From: Pirellulaceae bacterium
Lineage (GTDB): Bacteria > Planctomycetota > Planctomycetia > Pirellulales > Pirellulaceae
Assembly: GCA_013002105.1 (NCBI GenBank)
Contig: JABDKS010001009.1
Span: 1-17,844, forward strand
DNA: 17,844 nt
Direction of reading: 5' to 3'
A model generated the notes under the pieces. That model searched no databases and was not told the DNA's origin. It worked only from the letters and a program-made list of their open reading frames with translations. Made by a program: the position numbers and the translations under genes. Shown here one piece after another: positions 1 through 8,702 of this stretch (the stretch's first letter is position 1; every line of letters begins with the position of its first letter).

Positions 1-1161
1 ACCCTCTTTGACAAGACCGGGTGATTGTTCATCCAGGATCAGACCGCCTGCACGAATCAGCCCTTGAGCTCCCTTGAGCCCCGCGTCGTCAATTCGCAGT
101 TCTGGTAGGAACGCGTCCGACAATGCACGGCCGATTGCATCCGGCAAGTCCGAAGCGGTAACGCTGACTTCCTGCACGACATCGCCGAAATAATGCATCA
201 ACGTTTCAAACGCAACCACCGAAACGCGACGTGGCAATTGATTACTATCGACCACGACGATGAAGATTTTGTCGAAGCGATCGATCGCGGTCGACACCAA
301 GTCGGCCAGTGGCAGGTCGACCAACTTTGCCTCGGGTTCATCCAATACGGTCGCCAATCCTCGCGGCACCAACAAAGCTTCTGTTTTCTCGTCATTCCAC
401 AACTCTTGCAAGGCAAGTGCATCTCCGTCAATTGCTTCGAACTTGTTCGCAGCACCCTCAATGGTTTTGTCACCAATTTGCTCGCCACGTCGCGTCACCG
501 CGTCGATCATCCCGGCGGTTGCGTAAACCTTGCCAACGTATTCGTCGATGTTCCCCGCCACGCGAATGCGCAACGCGTCTTTGTGGTTTCGCTTGACGGC
601 AATCACCGGATCGGATGCGGAAATACCGTCAAAATCCAATGCCGACAAATCACGTGCCGCAGTCGATCCCACTGCCGAGGGCGCATCGGCAATCGTGACT
701 CGCCAGATCGACGAATAGTGACGGTCCAGATAAGCACGCAAAGGAGCGTCGATCGTCGCAGCATCAATTCTGGGATCATCCGACACGACCCAAACAAGCA
801 TCTTGTAGGGCGAGAAATCCCATGGCTGAACATTCTCTTCATCTGCTTCGATTTCGGCTGCTGTTCGTGGAATCAGAACCGACGATGGTGAAGCTGCCGC
901 TTGCGAACCAGACGGCGAAGATGCTGCCGGAGCTGACGAACTGTCAGAGCTGGGAGCGTCCGCGACAATCGCATCGGGGCTGATCGACGCGTCTGAATCA
1001 GCATCCGCCGCGTTCGCACCTGCCGGTGCCACCACGGCCACACTTTCGTTGCCACCATTCTGCGCGGACACCTTGCTCGCATTGATGATTGTTGTACACC
1101 CCGCGACGAGTGTCACGACCAACACGCGCGTCCACGTACCGCACCTCGGCACCTCAGCCAT
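1..1161 (-). CDS. Predicted exported lipoprotein of unknown function (3' end outside window)
   Basis: The frame is open from an ATG at 1161-1159 to the left edge (387 codons, no stop), so the C-terminus is missing. I do not recognise the family. The N-terminus has a basic/hydrophobic segment (about residues 12-26) ending in L-V-A-G-C, a lipobox with Cys22. A signal peptidase I site (VSA|Q, 33/34) is also possible, so lipidation is likely but not certain. Residues about 35-95 are Ala/Ser/Asp-rich and probably a flexible tether. A folded region begins near PYKMLVWVVSDDPRIDAA (residues about 118-135) and later contains a hydrophobic strand, FDKIFIVVVDSNQLPRR. It lies 56-57 bases after the stop of the solute-binding-protein gene on the same strand, so it is probably co-transcribed and likely acts in the same envelope process. 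Inference: membrane-tethered periplasmic partner. Gene call fairly sure; function unknown. Confidence 0.8.
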   Translation of the reverse strand, partial: MAEVPRCGTWTRVLVVTLVAGCTTIINASKVSAQNGGNESVAVVAPAGANAADADSDASISPDAIVADAPSSDSSSAPAASSPSGSQAAASPSSVLIPRTAAEIEADEENVQPWDFSPYKMLVWVVSDDPRIDAATIDAPLRAYLDRHYSSIWRVTIADAPSAVGSTAARDLSALDFDGISASDPVIAVKRNHKDALRIRVAGNIDEYVGKVYATAGMIDAVTRRGEQIGDKTIEGAANKFEAIDGDALALQELWNDEKTEALLVPRGLATVLDEPEAKLVDLPLADLVSTAIDRFDKIFIVVVDSNQLPRRVSVVAFETLMHYFGDVVQEVSVTASDLPDAIGRALSDAFLPELRIDDAGLKGAQGLIRAGGLILDEQSPGLVKEG

Positions 1162-1217
1162 GCGAGTCGGCCTCGTGATCCAGTGGTTTGGGGAGCAGGG
1201 AAACTTGTCTTGCATGA

Positions 1218-3569
1218 TCAATCCAACCGCCAATTGTCCGCGTTCTGGTACAACGAAACGATTTCGTTGCCCACACCCACCAGTTGGCGACGGTAAGCAT
1301 ACGAATCGACCAATTGCCAAAGCGGCAGGACGGGAAGTTCGTGGTGAGTGATTGAGTGGAGATCGAGTAGTCGGTCTCTGACCTCTTTCCAATTCTTTGC
1401 TTCTTCGAGACGTCGCAGTCCCAAACCGACCATTTGGCTCTCGCTGCCAGCCAAGCCTTCGGGGCCTAGCAATCGTCGCGCATCAATGATCGGTTCCCAT
1501 ACGGCTGCAGCGATATAAACAATATCGGCCGTGTCCTTTTCAGGGTAAGTTCGGCCAACAGGCAGTTGGACCAATTCGACCTCCAGTCCAATCAGCATCC
1601 ATTGGCTGCGAATCGCTTCGCACGCGACCCGTGACAGGTTGTCGGCTGGATACGCCAAGCGAACCGGCGTCATTTTAGGAGGATCCTGCTTCTTACGCGC
1701 CGCGGCGGTGTTCATCTGGTTGGTGGCGACCGTCAATAGGAGTTGCGCCAAAGAGGGCTCGTATCGCCGGGGTTCGATCGACTGGTCATACGCATATCCC
1801 AACGGATCATTCATTTCCAATCCAGCCGGAAACGGTCCCGAGATCACACGACAACCCGGCGAATCCAACTGCTCCAATAATTCACCTTTGAGAATGTCCT
1901 CGCGGTTGATTCCATACAACATGCCACGTCGAAATGTCTTGTTGGAAACAAACGGATGTTCCGAACAAGGGACCAACATGTGCAAACTGGGCAATGGGTA
2001 GTTGGAAACACGCACATTCTTGCTGCGCCGCAAGCGAATCGCGTCTGCCGGGAACAGCTGATCCAATACATCGACTTCGCCCTTGAGCAACATGCTGACA
2101 GCATCGGCCGCTGAATCAACGCGGACTTCTACGATCTCACGGGGCTTGGTCTGCACCTTCGGTTTTTCGACCAACGTGTATCGCGTCAAGTTTCCTTCCA
2201 CGACATCGCGACGATAGGCGCCCGTCGGCGACCCCTTTTCTCCACCAAACCAACTGCCATCGACCGTCACTTGCAATAAGCATTCTGGCAACACATGTGG
2301 ACGCCGCAGTACACATTCAACGTGCTTGGGACCATCCAATCCGATTCCAATGACCGATGCGGCCCACGGCGAAAAGTAATTTTCTTTGTCCTCTTGTGCA
2401 CGTGACGCGAGCATGTCAGCGAGGAAAAACGCGTTGACGCGATTGAGCGGTTCACCCAATTTTTCCGTCTCCAAGTACATGTCGAAAACGGTTCGGTCGG
2501 GGCTGATATCGGTTTCACCGAAAATGAAATCGTACTCGCCGCCTTCGGGGCCGGCCCCCTTGATTTCAAATAACGATCGATACAACAACCGACCGCTTCG
2601 ACGGGCAGCCCAATTGTCGATCCGTGTGGGCTCAAATACTGTCGCGGACTGCAACACGCCGACGTTGACCAGCGGATAAATGCGATCGATCTCTTTGACC
2701 AGCGCATCACCACCCTCGATATCCGGCTTCAAATTCACGCTGGCCCGCGCCAAGGTCCTGGCTGCTCGATAATCCTTTTTCTCGAGTGCGTCGAGCGCCT
2801 CTTTACGTTTGGCCTGAGCCATATTCAGAAACTCGGCGTTCCATGTCTCGATCGACGCCAAACGTTCTTCCTGATAATCCTTCTCCAGGCGAGCGAGGAT
2901 CTGCTGTGCGAGATCCAACTTGCCTTCCTTGACCAACCGTTCGAGTACTTGGTTGGTCGTCGCACCGATTGCCGCCAAGACTTGCGATCGCCGGTATTCA
3001 GGCGCATAGCGACGCAACTCCTCCAACATGGCGAGCGTTGCACCGCGTGATCCCTTTCGCGCTCGCGCGACCGCATCATTCCACAAAAAATCGCAGCGAA
3101 GTTCTCGCAATCCGGGTCGGTTGGGATAGTCGCGAATCAACACCGACAAAAAGGGATAGGCTCCGACGAAGTCACCCTTGGCGATTCGTTCTTTGATCTC
3201 TCGCTCGAGCCGCGTTTCCCAAAAGTCGATCTTCTCAATCTCAGACCATTTTGCCGTCAAATCCTTCGCTTCGATATCAATCACTTGAAACTTCAACGAC
3301 CCGGTCGGCTTGACCGGCATCTTGCGACCGGGCAGTGTCAGTAGACGAACCTTTGCCCATCCGCCGCCGGATTTTTCGGTGAAGTAAATGATGTCGTGCG
3401 GTTCTTCTTGCAGCAGTTCCAAACCGACCGGATCGGGAACGCCGGATTCGGCGTAGTTAATGATCTGGGCCGACGCGTTATTTGCCGTCAGATTCAACGC
3501 ACAGGTCATCGCAAACGCGACGAACCACGTAACCTGCGTCAGGCGGGTGGCGATCGATTCGATGGTCAT
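1218..3569 (-). CDS. Secreted solute-binding protein, SBP_bac_5 (oligopeptide/nickel-binding) type, with N-terminal helical extension
   Basis: The frame opens at a GTG (3581), giving 787 aa, but an ATG four codons in (3569, 783 aa) is my preferred start; neither has a strong ribosome site. In 787-aa numbering, residues 1-38 form a signal peptide ending NASA|Q. Residues about 60-120 look like a small beta domain. Residues about 120-300 are helical and TPR-like (for example GDFVGAYPFLSVLIRDYP and GKLDLAQQILARLEKDYQ). Residues about 305-780 resemble the family 5 extracellular solute-binding fold of dipeptide/nickel ABC uptake systems, including a stretch where a channel of charge VDSAADAVSMLLKGEVDVLD precedes a conserved region with FRRGMLYGINREDIL. 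Usual family members are about 500-600 aa, so roughly 270 residues are extra. No permease or ATPase gene lies nearby; the neighbours are an ExbB/ExbD set. It may work as a receptor rather than a classical ABC component. The ligand is unknown. Confidence 0.85.
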   Translation of the reverse strand: MTIESIATRLTQVTWFVAFAMTCALNLTANNASAQIINYAESGVPDPVGLELLQEEPHDIIYFTEKSGGGWAKVRLLTLPGRKMPVKPTGSLKFQVIDIEAKDLTAKWSEIEKIDFWETRLEREIKERIAKGDFVGAYPFLSVLIRDYPNRPGLRELRCDFLWNDAVARARKGSRGATLAMLEELRRYAPEYRRSQVLAAIGATTNQVLERLVKEGKLDLAQQILARLEKDYQEERLASIETWNAEFLNMAQAKRKEALDALEKKDYRAARTLARASVNLKPDIEGGDALVKEIDRIYPLVNVGVLQSATVFEPTRIDNWAARRSGRLLYRSLFEIKGAGPEGGEYDFIFGETDISPDRTVFDMYLETEKLGEPLNRVNAFFLADMLASRAQEDKENYFSPWAASVIGIGLDGPKHVECVLRRPHVLPECLLQVTVDGSWFGGEKGSPTGAYRRDVVEGNLTRYTLVEKPKVQTKPREIVEVRVDSAADAVSMLLKGEVDVLDQLFPADAIRLRRSKNVRVSNYPLPSLHMLVPCSEHPFVSNKTFRRGMLYGINREDILKGELLEQLDSPGCRVISGPFPAGLEMNDPLGYAYDQSIEPRRYEPSLAQLLLTVATNQMNTAAARKKQDPPKMTPVRLAYPADNLSRVACEAIRSQWMLIGLEVELVQLPVGRTYPEKDTADIVYIAAAVWEPIIDARRLLGPEGLAGSESQMVGLGLRRLEEAKNWKEVRDRLLDLHSITHHELPVLPLWQLVDSYAYRRQLVGVGNEIVSLYQNADNWRLD

Positions 3570-3635
3570 CTCGTGTTGCACAGTGATTCGTTATTTCCCG
3601 TGTAGCTTTTTCTTGATTGGTGATGCACCGAACAC

Positions 3636-6600
3636 TCAGGCGCCCGACGGAACTGCAATGATGTAAATGACCCCTTCGGCTCCTGGAACGAGCAATCGGG
3701 TTCCGGCGACCAATGGTGTGGCCGAGATTGGTTGTTCGATGTCCATTTTTCCAACCAATTTGCCCGTCGCGGGGTCAAACGCGATGACCCAACCGGGAGC
3801 CCCTGCCAACACCATCGTACCCTCAGCCATTACCGGTTCGCCAACCGGCCGCCCTGAGGGCAGTGCAATTTCGAACTGCTGCTTGCCGTCGTCACCAAAC
3901 GCGCGGAGCTTGCCGTCGTCGGTCTGCAGCAGACAGGTTTCGCCCGCGGACACAGGCCCCCATGCAACGCGACCGTCCAACAAGGTTTTGAATTTCTCGG
4001 TCAATGAGGCCATGTCGTGACCAACGACAAAATCGGCCGATGGACCGGCGGTCGTCGCAATCAGGGTACCGCCAACGCCGGCGATCTGACCCAGGAATGG
4101 GTTGTCCAATTTCCCAGTAGCCAAGTCACGCATGTTTTCGCCGACACGGATTCGATAGATCGAATTTCGGCTATCTGCCATCACTACCTGGTCGGCGTCA
4201 TCGGCCAGTTTGACCGGATTGGTCCAAACAACTTTTCCAACGGGATCGCTGCTGGGCTGAAACGGGCTGCCCATTCGCTGACCGGTTTGCCACTGCATCA
4301 ATGCAGCGCCGCCGGAATCCAGTGGCAACAACAGGCCTCCACCAGAGATGACGCCGCCACCGACCGGGGTGCCGGCAGGAAGATTCAAAGTCACCAGCCG
4401 CAATTTTTCGCGTTCTCGTGTCGCATCAAATACCGCGATCTGACCGCGTGCCTCCTGATTCAGAAATACCCGTTTATCATCATCCACTTCGATCGGATTT
4501 TCGAATCGCATCGCAACGCCATTACCACCGGGATTCTCGATCGGTCCAGTGGTCGATCCGCTCTGCAACGCGTCGCGATCCAACAAAAACAAACTCGCTT
4601 GAGTTGTCATCGCGTGAATTTCCTGGTCCGATCGTTTGATCATCGCCACGGGTACACCGACGTCGTTGCGCCAGATTTCCTTGCCGCTTTTTGGATCCGC
4701 TGCTGTCACGCGTATCCCGGAAGTGCCGCGCAAGATGCGGGCATGGATCAATGCGTCCTCGGTGGCAAAGGGTTCGCCAATGAACGTGTCGCCTTCGTGT
4801 TTGAACCAATCGGGTACGACGCGTCCGGTGTTGATCTGCAATTCGTAGCGACCGATCCGTGTACCGGTGATCCACATCTGACTCTTGCCAACCGCCATCT
4901 GTGTGGACGTCGGTTCGTCATAGGAGGCAAGCTGTCGTGCAACGACCGTTACCTGTTCCGTTTCGGCGGTGGGTTCAACGTCATAGACCGATACCTGGCC
5001 ACGATCGGTTAACACAATCAACCGCCGCTGTTGAATGATGATCGGGTTGACTTTCACATTACCCGTCATCCGCACTGGGTCTTGTGCCTTTGTGACGGTG
5101 CCGTCTTCGGCCACTTTCAAGATATGAACCCGTGAGTAGTCCGCGGCCGCGTTTTCGATCACAAACAGGTGACCGAGCAAGGCGACCGGCGCGACCGCGA
5201 TCGTGCCTTCGCGATGCCCCAGGTAATAGCTGTCGATGCACGAACCATCCTGAGTCTTGAGAACATACAGGTTGCTGTGATCCCCGGGCAGAAAAGCCAA
5301 CTTGGCGCGTGAATCGATCCCCGGACCGACCTGCAAGGGTTGTGGAATCTGAACCGACCACTTGGCGTCACCCATCTCTGCATCCAAGAGCATTAACGCA
5401 CCGTTGGCAGTGGTGACATACACGTCGTCTCGATCGGCCACCGGTTGGTTGAATGGTTCGCCGATTTTTGAGCGCCAACGAATGCTGCCGTCTTCGCCCT
5501 TTCGTCGTTGAATCTCCAGCTTGCCGCTTTCGCTCAACAACATCCCTGCCCCGCCCTCCAAACGCACTGGCGCGTGGTCCTGACCATATCCGACGAATGA
5601 TCGCCAACGTAGTTTGCCGTCGCTGCCAGAAAACGCCAGAACCGAACCACCGGCCCGCAGGTACAAGATTTCGTCTCGCAAACTTGGCACGTCACCGCCT
5701 GTGCGTGCCGCCAACACGATCGACTGCAACGACTCGGACGCCGGAGATCCCTCGATCGTCTTGGGCAGTTTTGCTGATGGAGCGACCAAGGTTTCCTGGA
5801 TTTCGCTGGCCTGCTGGATCAGATCGACAAGTCGCTCATTGGATCCCAATTCCGGGAAGTCACGCAGTAGTTCCGCACGCAGATCGTAGGCCTTCTTTGT
5901 CTCCTTGGCGTCCAGTGCCGATGTCATCCCGGCGACGGTGGCATCGAGCCGTTGATTGCGACTGATGTCACGCTCAATCCGCTTACGTGCTTCTTCGACC
6001 GCGTCGAGCCGACTGGACAAAGTGGCTCGCATCGACGATGTGACGTACTGCGGATTGAGTGTCAGCTCGATCTGCTCCTCCAGTTTTGCCAACAATTCCT
6101 TTTTCTTAGGCGTTTCTGTTTCCTTGGTCGCCTCCGCGGCGATGTTGTCAGCGATGTCAACCAGCAAGGCCGCCAAGTTCCCGCGCTCGTCCTCCATCCC
6201 CTCTTCGTTTTCGATCAGCGGCAGCTTTTCTTTGGCCAAGTCGAGCGCCCGGGTCGGATCACTCATCGTCGACGCCCGGTACAACTCCGTCATCGTGATT
6301 CGCGTGCGTGCGAGCGACGAGTATTGATTTTCGTCACCAAACGCACTCACAAAATCGACGTACCGTTCTTGGGCGGCGGTGTAATTTTGTTGATCGTAAA
6401 GTTTGTTGGCCCCGTCGATGAAATCGTCCGCGTTTCCACGACTGAGCACAAAGTAAAGTCCACCACCGGTCAGAACCAGCAAGGCAACGATTCCGGCGTA
6501 GCCATAGATTTTAAACGAGTCCCAGACCGACCCCGATTCCGCCGCTTTTTGCTTCGACGTCTTTCGCTTGGGACGATCGGGCATTGCGGCGTCGCCCGCA

Positions 6601-7040
6601 TCCATCGCGTCACCCGAAACCACGTCCACCACGGCCGGCTCATCTCCAAAACCACCTTCTTGGACCGCCTCGACGGCAACCGCTTCGACAGCAACGGCCT
6701 CGACTTCAACCGCTTCGGCTTCGAACACCTCGGGTTCGACTTCCGCTTCGAAAACCTCCACCGCTTCACCTTCGTCACCCAAAATGGCCAAGTCATCCTC
6801 GGCCTCGACGGCAACGACTTCGGCGTCAGCGGGTTCTTCGTATTCGTCCGACCGCAATTCGCCGATCAATTTGGTGGCCTGAAATCGGGTCAACTGACCA
6901 TTGTCGACCAACAGCTTGGCGACCGCTTCGGGGGTTACCCGCGTGCCACCTTGATCCAATTGTTCGCGGAGCGCTTCGATGATCTCCTGGTCCAGCAAGC
7001 CGCGGCGCTCCAGTTGATCAATCAATTCCTTAGCAAGCAT
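3636..7040 (-). CDS. Membrane-anchored TPR and PQQ-like beta-propeller protein
   Basis: 1134 aa from ATG at 7040. Residues 1-65 are a small helical domain (VTPEAVAKLLVDNGQLTRFQ at about 35-54) like the module found near the start of many planctomycete Ser/Thr kinases. Residues about 66-150 are an acidic Glu/Val/Ala linker with EAVAV-type repeats. A basic patch (PKRKTSKQK, about 157-165) precedes one membrane segment (about 179-200), so the N-terminus should be cytoplasmic and the rest periplasmic. Residues about 205-430 are helical and TPR-like (NKLYDQQNYTAAQERYVDFV). From about 470 to the end there are repeated PQQ/BamB-type propeller blades, for example LLDAEMGDAKWSVQIP, AADPKSGKEIWRNDVGVP and AFDPATGKLVGKMDIEQP. 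No catalytic PQQ-dehydrogenase residues are evident, so a scaffold or binding role is more likely. It sits between zinc-ribbon ExbD and the solute-binding protein. Domain calls are good; role is inferred. Confidence 0.9.
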   Translation of the reverse strand: MLAKELIDQLERRGLLDQEIIEALREQLDQGGTRVTPEAVAKLLVDNGQLTRFQATKLIGELRSDEYEEPADAEVVAVEAEDDLAILGDEGEAVEVFEAEVEPEVFEAEAVEVEAVAVEAVAVEAVQEGGFGDEPAVVDVVSGDAMDAGDAAMPDRPKRKTSKQKAAESGSVWDSFKIYGYAGIVALLVLTGGGLYFVLSRGNADDFIDGANKLYDQQNYTAAQERYVDFVSAFGDENQYSSLARTRITMTELYRASTMSDPTRALDLAKEKLPLIENEEGMEDERGNLAALLVDIADNIAAEATKETETPKKKELLAKLEEQIELTLNPQYVTSSMRATLSSRLDAVEEARKRIERDISRNQRLDATVAGMTSALDAKETKKAYDLRAELLRDFPELGSNERLVDLIQQASEIQETLVAPSAKLPKTIEGSPASESLQSIVLAARTGGDVPSLRDEILYLRAGGSVLAFSGSDGKLRWRSFVGYGQDHAPVRLEGGAGMLLSESGKLEIQRRKGEDGSIRWRSKIGEPFNQPVADRDDVYVTTANGALMLLDAEMGDAKWSVQIPQPLQVGPGIDSRAKLAFLPGDHSNLYVLKTQDGSCIDSYYLGHREGTIAVAPVALLGHLFVIENAAADYSRVHILKVAEDGTVTKAQDPVRMTGNVKVNPIIIQQRRLIVLTDRGQVSVYDVEPTAETEQVTVVARQLASYDEPTSTQMAVGKSQMWITGTRIGRYELQINTGRVVPDWFKHEGDTFIGEPFATEDALIHARILRGTSGIRVTAADPKSGKEIWRNDVGVPVAMIKRSDQEIHAMTTQASLFLLDRDALQSGSTTGPIENPGGNGVAMRFENPIEVDDDKRVFLNQEARGQIAVFDATREREKLRLVTLNLPAGTPVGGGVISGGGLLLPLDSGGAALMQWQTGQRMGSPFQPSSDPVGKVVWTNPVKLADDADQVVMADSRNSIYRIRVGENMRDLATGKLDNPFLGQIAGVGGTLIATTAGPSADFVVGHDMASLTEKFKTLLDGRVAWGPVSAGETCLLQTDDGKLRAFGDDGKQQFEIALPSGRPVGEPVMAEGTMVLAGAPGWVIAFDPATGKLVGKMDIEQPISATPLVAGTRLLVPGAEGVIYIIAVPSGA

Positions 7041-7318
7041 GTCTTTTGTGGGTTAACGGTGAAGCTGAATGAAAAGTGTTGGTTTTGGTAATGAAACACG
7101 AACGGAGGTTGTGGCAACCGAAATTTCGATCCGGACGACAAACGCATTGATGATCCCAACGATGCCCCGCTCTGCCCTGCTCTGCTTTCTGAAGCCCCGC
7201 TGGGGTCTCTGAGACCATCCGTCTCTCTCTGACACCCTGTCTTTCTCTGACGCCCCGTCCTATTCTCGGCGACCCGTCGTCTGATCGGCGACATGGACGT
7301 CCCGCCGCGAATCACGGT
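7041..7318. other. Intergenic spacer between ExbD and the propeller gene
   Basis: A 278-base gap inside an otherwise tight minus-strand cluster. It holds the degenerate 18-bp repeat array described separately. I see no convincing promoter or terminator. A small minus-strand frame here (7022-7315) overlaps the propeller gene start and has repeat-derived, low-complexity sequence, so I do not call it a gene. Confidence 0.6.
7184..7278 (-). repeat. Degenerate 18-20 bp tandem repeat array
   Basis: Read on the minus strand, four abutting units start with GAC: GACGGGTCGCCGAGAATAG (7278-7260), GACGGGGCGTCAGAGAAA (7259-7242), GACAGGGTGTCAGAGAGA (7241-7224) and GACGGATGGTCTCAGAGACC (7223-7204). A fifth weaker unit, AGCGGGGCTTCAGAAAG, lies at about 7201-7185. 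Traces of the same pattern continue on both sides (ATGTCGCCGATCA near 7292-7280; AGAGCGGGGCATC near 7174-7162). The array is in the transcribed leader of the propeller gene if the cluster is one operon. Seen directly; function unknown. Confidence 0.7.
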
Positions 7319-8149
7319 TTAATCAAAATCTTCGACCTGAGTGACAATGATTTCGTCATATCCCGCGATCGTGCCTGCATCCATCCCGTCAACGAGTGCC
7401 TGTAATTTTGCCTGCTCTTGCACTTTGATGATCAGCTTTGCGTCTAATTCGCCTTTGGCCTCTTTCAACTTGGAGATCAGGTTCTGCTTGCCCGGTGTTT
7501 CCGCTTCCCAATCAGCGGCAAGAACCAAAAAAGCACCAAATTCATCGATCTGCAATTCCACCTGATCGAGTTCCTCAGGGTCTTCCTCGACCGAACTGGT
7601 ACTCGGTGCGTCGGTTTGTTGCCGTGGCATCATGATCGACTTTTGCAGTTGAAACGACGCGGTGACGACAAAGAAAATCAGCAACAAGAACGTAACGTCG
7701 ACCATCGGCGTCATGTCCAATTCGTCTTCGTCGCCTTTACTGCGCAACATGGCGTCGTCGTCATCGTCGTCCAGATCCTGGGCCAACGGGCTCGGCGGGG
7801 TAATGGCTTCCGCCGCAACGACTCCACCCACCACCGCCGCCGCTTGATCAGGTCGTTGCTGAGAATCGTCGCCTTGCTGACTCGAATCGGAGTCGTCAAC
7901 CACGGCATCAATGCCGCTGGCATCTTTTCCGTCGATATCCACCGCATCATCGGGCACAGCTTCGACGACTTCCTCTTGGACGCTCTCCGGCTCGACCGGT
8001 TCCGCCGGTTCGCTCGAGAGCGTCGGATCGGGCAGTTCGGGGACATGCACGGCGGTATCACACTCGGGACAGCGCACGCGACGACCGGCCAACCGATTGT
8101 TGACTTTATGTGTCGCGCCACACTGCAAGCAAGTGATTTTGATAGACAT
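7319..8149 (-). CDS. ExbD/TolR family protein with N-terminal zinc ribbon
   Basis: 276 aa from ATG at 8149. Residues 1-38 form a zinc-ribbon-like domain with C7-x2-C10 and C27-x2-C30, similar to MJ0042-type ribbons. Residues about 40-147 are a long acidic, low-complexity linker (PVEPESVQEEVVEAVPDD; a run of Asp near 126-132). The ExbD core begins at MTPMVDVTFLLLIFFVV (147-163), with D151 matching the conserved membrane Asp of ExbD/TolR that takes part in proton flow. The C-terminal ~100 residues form the periplasmic domain. ExbD/TolR proteins are normally about 140 aa, so the first ~140 residues are an addition that should be cytoplasmic. It follows the other ExbD by 40 bases and presumably joins the same ExbB channel. 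The ribbon could bind zinc or a cytoplasmic partner; that part is inference. Confidence 0.93.
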   Translation of the reverse strand: MSIKITCLQCGATHKVNNRLAGRRVRCPECDTAVHVPELPDPTLSSEPAEPVEPESVQEEVVEAVPDDAVDIDGKDASGIDAVVDDSDSSQQGDDSQQRPDQAAAVVGGVVAAEAITPPSPLAQDLDDDDDDAMLRSKGDEDELDMTPMVDVTFLLLIFFVVTASFQLQKSIMMPRQQTDAPSTSSVEEDPEELDQVELQIDEFGAFLVLAADWEAETPGKQNLISKLKEAKGELDAKLIIKVQEQAKLQALVDGMDAGTIAGYDEIIVTQVEDFD

Positions 8150-8189
8150 AAAACGCTTCTATAGCCCCAGCTAACTGATTTCTCGCGAA

Positions 8190-8654
8190 CTAATCTTCCT
8201 TGACACCGATGTACGTCGAATCGATGTCCTCAAATGCGTCGCCAATGATTTTTTGCACTCGTGTCACCTCCAAGACTTTGACAGAGGCGTCGCCCATGAT
8301 CATGACTTGGTTCTTATTGGCATCGATCGACTTTTCCAACTCTGCGGTCACGTATTCGATGATTTCGGTTTCTTGCGTGGCTTCATCCTTACTAAATTCA
8401 CTGCCGTCGGGTTTCAGCAATGTCACTTTGTCTTTACCGGCTGACTTGATAAAAATCACGGCGGACTCTTTGGCGGAAACCGGCAGTCCATTGGTCGCGT
8501 CAGGAATGTCACCGATTTTGACCGGATCCATCGTCGAACAAACAACAAAGAAGATCAGCAGCAAGAACACGACATCGATCATCGGAGTGATGTCCATCTC
8601 GCTTTCGTCTGCCATCTTCTTTGGCATTTCGTAATCGTCTTCGTCGTCATCCAT
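8190..8654 (-). CDS. ExbD/TolR family biopolymer transport protein
   Basis: 154 aa from ATG at 8654, close to the usual family length. A short acidic cytoplasmic N-terminus (MDDDEDDYEM) precedes MDITPMIDVVFLLLIFFVV (20-38). D27 aligns with the conserved transmembrane Asp of ExbD/TolR. The remainder is the periplasmic domain, ending in a segment like VQKIIGDAFEDIDSTYIGV. With ExbB it should form a proton-driven stator-like complex in the inner membrane. The gene starts 48 bases after the ExbB stop and is followed 40 bases later by the second ExbD, so the three are very probably co-transcribed. No good Shine-Dalgarno sequence precedes the ATG. Confidence 0.95.
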   Translation of the reverse strand: MDDDEDDYEMPKKMADESEMDITPMIDVVFLLLIFFVVCSTMDPVKIGDIPDATNGLPVSAKESAVIFIKSAGKDKVTLLKPDGSEFSKDEATQETEIIEYVTAELEKSIDANKNQVMIMGDASVKVLEVTRVQKIIGDAFEDIDSTYIGVKED

Positions 8655-8702
8655 TTTTATAATTCGCTTTTCTTTGCGGTCCGGCAGTTACGGAAACAAC
8701 GT

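Noticed and set aside
193..891. Plus-strand open frame (232 codons) opposite the lipoprotein gene
   Set aside because: The minus-strand frame is open across the whole 1161 bases with a signal peptide and better composition.
4017..5012. Plus-strand open frame (331 codons) opposite the propeller domain
   Set aside because: Antisense shadow of a confident gene; composition is unlike a protein and no motif is seen.
5952..7091. Long plus-strand open frame (379 codons) opposite the propeller gene
   Set aside because: It is the mirror of the repetitive acidic linker and helical region of a well-supported minus-strand gene; its protein is Arg/Phe/Asp-rich with no domain.
7204..7278. CRISPR array
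   Set aside because: Units abut directly without spacers, are degenerate and only 18-20 bp.
7022..7315. Minus-strand 97-codon frame in the gap before the propeller gene
   Set aside because: It overlaps the propeller start in another frame and its sequence is made of the 18-bp repeats.
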